A stretch of DNA of 9,591 bases. Origin: Polynucleobacter meluiroseus (GTDB lineage Bacteria; Bacteroidota; Bacteroidia; Flavobacteriales_D; Crocinitomicaceae). The position numbers and the translations under genes are program-made. Every line of letters starts with the position of its first letter. Positions within the stretch are counted from its first letter, which is position 1. The notes under the pieces are model-generated. The model was not told the DNA's origin and searched no databases. It saw nothing but the letters and a program-made list of their open reading frames with translations. Location of the stretch: contig CALQBB020000009.1 of assembly GCA_943328715.2 (NCBI GenBank), positions 1 through 9,591 of the forward strand. The letters run 5' to 3'. Shown here piece after piece: positions 4,420-9,591 of this stretch.

Positions 4420-7092
4420 ATGAAGAATCTCTACCTTATTATTTCCTTTTTCATGATCACGAATAGTTATGCATCGCATATTATTGGTGGAGATATCTAT
4501 TATGATTATTTGGGAAATAATCAGTACCGTTTTTTCATTACGTTGTACCGTGATTGTAATTCAACAGGAGCGCAATATGATGACCCCCTTGCTTTAACAA
4601 TTTACAAAGTAAACAATGTCTTTTTTCAGAACGTTCTCGTTCCTTTTCCCGGCAGCGTCATTTTGCCGATTAATTTCAATAATCCGTGTGCCACACCACC
4701 TAACAACATATGTGTAGAGCGAGCAATCTATACGACAGTGGTCACACTTCCGCCAACTCCTGGAGGCTATGATGTTTCCTATCAGCGCTGTTGCAGAGGC
4801 CCAAATATTACCAACTTATTGTTTCCTGACGATACAGGGATAACACTTACGACACACGTTCCTGGTTCAGATACTGGATTCACGGCAAATAGTAGCCCGC
4901 GTTTCACGAATTATCCACCAGTATTACTCTGCAACAATGACGAGCTCATATTTAATCATGTTGCGACAGACCCAGATGGAGACCAATTGGTCTATTCACT
5001 AGTAACTCCATGGTCTGGAGCAAGTTCAGCGAATCCGCAGCCAACACAAGCACCCGCACCACCTTATTTTCCTGTGCAATGGAATGGTGGAACGTTTAAT
5101 GCACAACAACCACTTGGTGCAGGTTCTTCCACTGTGATAGACCCTGCAAGTGGAGTTCTTACCGTGAATCCAAACATGATTGGATTATTTGTTGTCGGCG
5201 TTTGCGTCAAGGAATATAGAAATGGTGTATTGGTCGGACAAACGATTCGTGATTTCTTATTTCGTGTCTTTGACTGTAATATTGTGATGCAGGCCTTGTT
5301 GCCACTCCAAACACAACTACCAACTTTCGTGTCTTATTGTCAAGGTTTGAATGTCCAATTTGTGAATAACTCATATGGAGGAACCTCTTATGCCTGGAAC
5401 TTTGGGGTGCCAAATATCACTAGCGATGTAAGTGCTCAGTTTGCTCCGAATTATACCTTTCCCTCGCCGGGAAATTACAATGTTCAATTAATTGTAAACC
5501 CAGGAATGCCTTGTACGGATACTGCGTACATGAACATCGTTGTAAATAATCCACTCAGTGTTTCCTGGTCTGCTCAAGATTCCTTGTGTATTCTTGGAAA
5601 TAATTTTGATTTTATCGCGAATGTGTCCAATCCAGCTGCTAGTCTTTCGTGGGTACTCGATCCTACAGCGAGTCAAACTTCTGGAACAGGTAATTCCTTG
5701 TTCAACGTGACTTTTTCAACGCCAGGCTACCACACGATTGAAGTCATTGCGGATGATGGATTTTGTCAATTAAGTTATGTGGACTCCGTGTTCATCTTTG
5801 ATGTTCCTACAAGCGGCATTTCGGTACCTCCATTAGTTGAGTGTCTCGGTTTCACCATCCCATTTGGCAATAGCTCCAGTTCGGCAATCAATTATTCATG
5901 GGATTTTAGTTTAGGATCGAATAGTGTTGGACAAAGTAATCTGACTGCACCAACCTTTACTTTTCCAGCACCCGGTGTTTACACCGTTCAATTAATTGCT
6001 AGTTCCTTTTCTACCTGTTCAGATACGTCTCAAGTTCAGGTAACCATTAAAGAACCATTGGTCATGTCGATTAGCCATACCGATTCCCTATGTATCGATG
6101 ATACTTTTGATTTCTTTGCCACGGTTTCCGGCCCTAGCAATGCGACTTTTCAATGGGACTTCGGAATGAATGCGAATCCAACTTCTTCTTCCAATCTTTC
6201 TGTTCAAGGTGTTTCATACACACAGTCAGGAGCAATGCCAGTCTACTTTATTGGACAATATGACAACTGTTCCGACACCATTCAATCGAATGTACAGATT
6301 TTTGGACACGCGACCATCGATTTCATGTTTATCAATACGCTGCAGTGTGCACCTTCTCTTGCACAATTCGTAAACTTAAGTCAATCGGATGTACCCGTTC
6401 AATACTATTGGGACTTCGGTGATGGAAACACTTCTACAGCGGTGAATCCCAATCACATTTACCTTACTCCGGGAAATTATAGTGTTGGATTAACCTTGAA
6501 TCAGCTCTATGGATGCATGGATACACTTTTCTTGTTGCAACAAGACTTAGTCACCGTTAATCCTTCGCCAATTGCCGGATTTGTTGTCAATCCAGATAAG
6601 GTTGATGTGTGTCAGAATACAGTATCATTCTTCGATCAGTCTAGTGGAGCGACCAACTACCAGTATGTTTTTGACAATAGAGAATATACTTCCAATCTGG
6701 CTAATTTTAGTCACGACTACATCAATTCAGGTTCAGATTATCCGATACAAATTGTATCCAATCAATTTGGCTGTCGAGATACGGCAAGACGAACGGTGAT
6801 GGTGGAACCATTTTCGATTTACATTCCAAACACATTTATTCCCGATCAAAATAATCGAAACGAGTTATTTATTCCTGTTACAGATTTTGATGTGGTTGCA
6901 TGGGAGTTCAGTATTTACAACCGTTGGGGAGAAGTGATCTTTCAAACCAATGATCCAAAGCAAGCATGGGACGGTCAGTTAGATGGCGTCATGTGTCAAG
7001 ATGGACTCTATAGCTATAAGGTAAAATTCCGTTCGTGTGACAAACCCTATATTTGGCAAGTACTGGATGGATTCGTGACCTTGATTAGGTAA
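4420..7092 (+). CDS. Secreted PKD-repeat protein with T9SS type B C-terminal sorting domain
   Basis: An 890-residue exported protein. A signal peptide (1-18, cut after NSYA) is followed by an N-terminal domain beginning SHIIGGDIYYDYLG (19-32), rich in Cys and often found at the front of large Bacteroidota PKD proteins. Within it, residues 180-285 (DPDGDQLVYS ... DPASGVLTVNP) resemble a cadherin-like or putative Ig fold. Residues 305-797 hold six PKD-like beta-sandwich domains, the fifth with the canonical WDFGDG (664-669). C-x-D-T ends five of them. The C-terminus (798-890) has IPNTFIPD, YNRWGEVIF, WDG and DGLYSYKV, the gliding-motility-associated type B signal that directs export through the type IX system. 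It probably acts as a surface or secreted adhesin; this is inference. I chose ATG 4420 over the in-frame TTG at 4402, which overlaps the promoter -7 element and would place residues ahead of the signal peptide. Confidence 0.9.
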   Translation: MKNLYLIISFFMITNSYASHIIGGDIYYDYLGNNQYRFFITLYRDCNSTGAQYDDPLALTIYKVNNVFFQNVLVPFPGSVILPINFNNPCATPPNNICVERAIYTTVVTLPPTPGGYDVSYQRCCRGPNITNLLFPDDTGITLTTHVPGSDTGFTANSSPRFTNYPPVLLCNNDELIFNHVATDPDGDQLVYSLVTPWSGASSANPQPTQAPAPPYFPVQWNGGTFNAQQPLGAGSSTVIDPASGVLTVNPNMIGLFVVGVCVKEYRNGVLVGQTIRDFLFRVFDCNIVMQALLPLQTQLPTFVSYCQGLNVQFVNNSYGGTSYAWNFGVPNITSDVSAQFAPNYTFPSPGNYNVQLIVNPGMPCTDTAYMNIVVNNPLSVSWSAQDSLCILGNNFDFIANVSNPAASLSWVLDPTASQTSGTGNSLFNVTFSTPGYHTIEVIADDGFCQLSYVDSVFIFDVPTSGISVPPLVECLGFTIPFGNSSSSAINYSWDFSLGSNSVGQSNLTAPTFTFPAPGVYTVQLIASSFSTCSDTSQVQVTIKEPLVMSISHTDSLCIDDTFDFFATVSGPSNATFQWDFGMNANPTSSSNLSVQGVSYTQSGAMPVYFIGQYDNCSDTIQSNVQIFGHATIDFMFINTLQCAPSLAQFVNLSQSDVPVQYYWDFGDGNTSTAVNPNHIYLTPGNYSVGLTLNQLYGCMDTLFLLQQDLVTVNPSPIAGFVVNPDKVDVCQNTVSFFDQSSGATNYQYVFDNREYTSNLANFSHDYINSGSDYPIQIVSNQFGCRDTARRTVMVEPFSIYIPNTFIPDQNNRNELFIPVTDFDVVAWEFSIYNRWGEVIFQTNDPKQAWDGQLDGVMCQDGLYSYKVKFRSCDKPYIWQVLDGFVTLIR
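5332..5835 (+). repeat. Two-domain PKD unit 1 (residues 305-472)
   Basis: First of three in-frame tandem units within the PKD protein. Landmarks are C307, W326 (in YAWNFG), C365 (PCTDT), D387-S-L-C-I391 and C449. All recur in unit 2 at a constant offset of 168 residues, without a gap from C307 to I391. The DNA of the copies is diverged; the similarity is only clear in the protein. Confidence 0.75.
5836..6339 (+). repeat. Two-domain PKD unit 2 (residues 473-640)
   Basis: Landmarks C475, W494 (NYSWDF), C533 (TCSDT), D555-S-L-C-I559 and C617 (NCSDT) correspond to those of unit 1 at +168. The segments APTFTFPAPG and VQLI match APNYTFPSPG and VQLI of unit 1. Units 1 and 2 are the closest pair. 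Confidence 0.75.
6340..6810 (+). repeat. Two-domain PKD unit 3, more diverged (residues 641-797)
   Basis: C643 and C785 stand exactly 168 residues after C475 and C617 of unit 2, while landmarks between them are shifted by a few residues (W664 by +2, C699 by -2, C731 by +5), so small insertions and deletions have compensated. Its first domain has the canonical WDFGDG and TPGNYSV motifs. The sorting domain begins right after. Confidence 0.6.
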
Positions 7093-7094
7093 TG

Positions 7095-7820
7095 CTATTT
7101 GCGTAAAACGAAGTTTTGACCAAGGTATACTTTTCTTACCTGTTCATCTGATGCTAATTCTTCTGCCGTACCGGATTTCAGGATGCTTCCTTCAAACAGT
7201 AAATACGCACGATCGGTAATCGACAATGTTTCTTGTACGTTGTGATCTGTGATGAGAATACCAATATTCCGTTTCTTAAGTTCAGAAATAATGCTTTGGA
7301 TGTCTTCTACTGCAATTGGATCTACTCCAGCGAAGGGTTCATCTAACAGGACAAATTTCGGATTCGTTGCTAAAGCTCTGGCGATCTCGGTTCTTCTTTT
7401 TTCTCCTCCGGATAATCGGTTACCCAGATTTTTACGAACATGCGTTAAACTAAATTCCTCTAGCAGTTGTTCCAATTTTTCGGATCGTTCTTCTTTGGAC
7501 ATCGATGTCATTTCGAGAATCGCCATGATGTTATCTTCTACGCTCAGTTTACGAAAAACAGAAACTTCTTGTGGAAGGTAACCAATGCCCATCTGTGCAC
7601 GTTTGTACATGGGTAGCTTCGTGATTTCAACATCATCTAAAAACACGGATCCTTCATCTGGACGAACCAATCCGACCATCATGTAAAAAGACGTGGTTTT
7701 TCCGGCTCCGTTTGGGCCTAAAAGTCCAACAATCTCACCTTGTTTCACTTCCACTGAAACACCGTTTACGACAGGTCTTCCTTTGTAGGTTTTTCGAATA
7801 TGTTCAGTGTACAATTTCAC
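7095..7820 (-). CDS. lptB: LPS export ABC transporter ATP-binding protein
   Basis: A 241-residue ATPase of the LptB type, the motor of the LptB2FG complex that extracts lipopolysaccharide from the inner membrane and drives it across the periplasm to the outer membrane. Motifs in order: Walker A GPNGAGKT (35-42, K41), Q-loop YLPQ (Q84), signature [15 protein letters not shown] (136-150), Walker B FVLLDEP (156-162, E161), and the H-loop TDH (H193). LSGGE-RR-EIARAL and [12 protein letters not shown] are typical of LptB rather than of branched-chain amino acid transporters (LivF/LivG). The start is GTG at 7820; it gives the standard LptB N-terminus ([19 protein letters not shown]) and no ATG fits better. 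It follows the DUF5686 gene by 12 bp and is probably co-transcribed with it. lptF, lptG, lptC and lptA are not in this window. The stop codon lies 2 bp from that of the convergent PKD gene. Confidence 0.94.
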   Translation of the reverse strand: MKLYTEHIRKTYKGRPVVNGVSVEVKQGEIVGLLGPNGAGKTTSFYMMVGLVRPDEGSVFLDDVEITKLPMYKRAQMGIGYLPQEVSVFRKLSVEDNIMAILEMTSMSKEERSEKLEQLLEEFSLTHVRKNLGNRLSGGEKRRTEIARALATNPKFVLLDEPFAGVDPIAVEDIQSIISELKKRNIGILITDHNVQETLSITDRAYLLFEGSILKSGTAEELASDEQVRKVYLGQNFVLRK

Positions 7821-7832
7821 GATACGAAGGTA

Positions 7833-9591
7833 TTAAAAATTCAAGGCATAACGTGCACGTATTCCAAACGGACTTTGTCCGGGAATAGGGTGGGTCATTC
7901 TCCATACGAGGTCAACACGAATGACTTTCAAAATATTCTCAATACCAATAGACGTTTCCATGTATGGAATGCCATTAAATCGTTTCACAAAATCTGGAAT
8001 TAACATCGCTTGTTCATGCTTTTGACTGATGTCACCATATAGAATCCTTCCTGTTGATACAAGACGCAGGTTCAGTTTTTTCACCAAAGGAATGCGGTCA
8101 AAAAACAATCCTTCCCAATGATTTTCAATAAAACCAGTAACGTACTTGTCACTAATGAATTCCATGAAGTTTAATTTATTGAAGGTACTCGTCAACAACC
8201 ATAAGGATTGATTCCCTTCATGAACCTTTAGGAAAGGATACGCTGTGGTTCCGAAAATGTATCCAGCTGTTACACCGTAACGCATGCGTCCTAGGACTCC
8301 TAATTGTGTATTATGCTCCATTTGAAACTCCAAGCGTTGGTAGTTGTACTCGCTGCCAAAAATATTTTTCATCCCAATGATGGCTTGAAGGGAAAAAATT
8401 GGATAGACAGACCTCAAACTGGTTCGATCAAAATACCCGGATAAAAATTCCTCTCCTTTGGTCCATCTGACGCGACCAATAAACTCAAAGGTTTTAATGT
8501 TAGAGACATTAGCGGTGTCGAAATTGAGCACGCGTTGGTAATTCGCTAAACCAAGAGGAGTGTAACTTTTCCATTCGAATCCACCATAAAGAATGAGGTC
8601 CTTTTTGATGTCTTTTTCTAAATTCAGTCCAATTTTATTCACGAAGGTCAATTTATCGAAAGGCGCCGTGTTGAAGACCGTTGCAAAAGTACTACCCATC
8701 GAAGCAGCAGTGGGAGATTGACCAATTTGTTCAATGTCATAGGAGTAAATGCCGGTGAGCATTCCTCGTTTTTTCGGTGTAATGTTATATCGGATTTTTC
8801 CTGCATACTTCAATTTCTCATCTCCAAAACCGTAGGCCACTCGTCCACCGAGTTCAAGTCGTTTGGAGAAATCGTTCGAAGTTCTCAGTGCTAAAGCTAC
8901 GCGGTAATTCTCCACTGGGTTTTTACTGATTAAGGACGTTGCATTTCCCAGTTCTATTTTGTTGAATTGAAAATACCCCGTAGTTGCGAAGTAGATCAGT
9001 TTTTTCATCGACTTGTAAAAGGTCGTTTTACTGAGTGAATCGACCATTTCTTCAATGTGTTTTTCTTGCACATTCAGTGTAATTGGACGATTACTTTGCC
9101 AATATTCTGCACTCCTCAATTTTGCACTATCACTCATTTCAACGGAATTATCGGTGTAAAACGAGTTGTCCTTTGCTTGATTGATAACAAAGTCACTTCG
9201 TTTGCTGTATTTCCGTCCGAACATCCCGAGAACTTTGGATTCCTCCGTCAAACGAAACTCCAAAATAAGTCGTTCCTCGGTGAGCATCCATACTTCATTT
9301 TGAACTTGATCGAAAACGTGTTCAAAGTAGAAATTTTGAATATAGTTGAGATTGGCATCCGGAGAAATAGATGCCTTGATTTGTTTTACAGCGTAGGTTG
9401 TATCGTTGATCCACATTTCACCAGTGAAGGCAAGGTCACCCGTTCTTTTGGGCTCAAAACGCAGTTTGTAACACCAATCTGAACCGATGAATGTAGAATC
9501 TTCGAGCACGAATTGATAGTAGGACCGTGCGAAAGGTGCCAATGGACTGATAAATGATTTATTGAACAAATCATAGATGTTATCATAGATG
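7833..9591 (-). CDS. DUF5686 outer-membrane beta-barrel protein, C-terminal part (5' end outside window)
   Basis: The frame is open to the window edge, so at least 585 C-terminal residues are present and the true start lies beyond 9591; a TTG at 9569 is just an internal Leu codon. The segment IYDNIYDLFNKSFISPLAPF, followed by FEPKRTGDLAFTGEMWI and NDTTYAVKQI, is characteristic of DUF5686. In Bacteroidota, full-length members are about 800 residues and carry a signal peptide and a carboxypeptidase-like regulatory (CarboxypepD_reg-like) domain ahead of this part; whether that is so here cannot be seen. The second half consists of alternating strands, such as RVALALRTSNDFSKRLELGG and KLKYAGKIRYNIT, and the protein ends in FGIRARYALNF; a terminal Phe is typical of outer-membrane barrels. 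The function of the family is unknown. It is transcribed into lptB with a 12 bp gap, which fits an envelope role. Confidence 0.85.
   Translation of the reverse strand, partial: IYDNIYDLFNKSFISPLAPFARSYYQFVLEDSTFIGSDWCYKLRFEPKRTGDLAFTGEMWINDTTYAVKQIKASISPDANLNYIQNFYFEHVFDQVQNEVWMLTEERLILEFRLTEESKVLGMFGRKYSKRSDFVINQAKDNSFYTDNSVEMSDSAKLRSAEYWQSNRPITLNVQEKHIEEMVDSLSKTTFYKSMKKLIYFATTGYFQFNKIELGNATSLISKNPVENYRVALALRTSNDFSKRLELGGRVAYGFGDEKLKYAGKIRYNITPKKRGMLTGIYSYDIEQIGQSPTAASMGSTFATVFNTAPFDKLTFVNKIGLNLEKDIKKDLILYGGFEWKSYTPLGLANYQRVLNFDTANVSNIKTFEFIGRVRWTKGEEFLSGYFDRTSLRSVYPIFSLQAIIGMKNIFGSEYNYQRLEFQMEHNTQLGVLGRMRYGVTAGYIFGTTAYPFLKVHEGNQSLWLLTSTFNKLNFMEFISDKYVTGFIENHWEGLFFDRIPLVKKLNLRLVSTGRILYGDISQKHEQAMLIPDFVKRFNGIPYMETSIGIENILKVIRVDLVWRMTHPIPGQSPFGIRARYALNF

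Noticed and set aside
7105..7117. Short inverted repeat AAAAC-GAA-GTTTT at the end of lptB as a terminator
   Set aside because: Five base pairs, only one of them G-C, inside the coding sequence and without a T-run: too weak to be a terminator.
7833..9569. Treating the DUF5686 gene as complete from the TTG at 9569
   Set aside because: The frame continues without a stop to 9591, and the upstream codons (IYDNIYD) are part of the family's conserved region, so the gene is cut by the window edge.
9386..9586. Open frame on the minus strand with an ATG near the right edge
   Set aside because: It overlaps the DUF5686 coding frame in another frame and has no recognisable motif; the DUF5686 frame runs to the window edge with clear family similarity.
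9570..9590. Direct repeat of 9 bases (ATCTATGAT twice, 3 bp apart)
   Set aside because: It encodes IYDNIYD within a conserved part of DUF5686 and is explained by the protein; no sign of a regulatory or mobile repeat.

Overview
The window looks like chromosomal DNA from a member of the Bacteroidota, most likely the Flavobacteriia. Three things point there: an 890-residue secreted PKD-repeat protein ending in a type B sorting domain of the type IX secretion system (T9SS), a DUF5686 outer-membrane protein, and promoter elements of the Bacteroidota type (TAnnTTTG at -7) instead of sigma-70 boxes. Shine-Dalgarno sites are absent. Base composition looks even throughout. I see no insertion sequence, phage gene, tRNA, rRNA or CRISPR array.

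Layout from left to right: (1) minus strand, 411-1643, imidazolonepropionase (hutI), then 31 bp downstream the 5' part of a TraB/GumN-family secreted protein (379 to beyond position 1). (2) plus strand, 1728-2081, a YraN/UPF0102 nuclease-fold protein, divergent from hutI and convergent with the next gene (5 bp gap). (3) minus strand, 2087-3490, dihydrolipoyl dehydrogenase (lpd). (4) plus strand, 3600-4394, an atypical extended SDR (YeeZ-like epimerase fold), followed by 4420-7092, the large T9SS-exported PKD protein, which has its own near-consensus promoter inside the end of the SDR gene. (5) minus strand, a DUF5686 outer-membrane beta-barrel protein (beyond 9591 down to 7833), then 12 bp later lptB (7820-7095), convergent with the PKD gene with only 2 bp between the stop codons.

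The genes do not form one pathway. hutI is histidine breakdown, lpd is central carbon metabolism (the shared E3 of 2-oxoacid dehydrogenases), and lptB with DUF5686 belongs to the cell envelope. The window is gene-dense: the longest gap is 109 bp (3491-3599), so no stretch of 300 bases lacks a gene. I see no new defence or mobile system. The most distinctive feature is in the PKD protein, whose central part is three tandem two-domain units with landmark cysteines spaced exactly 168 residues apart.
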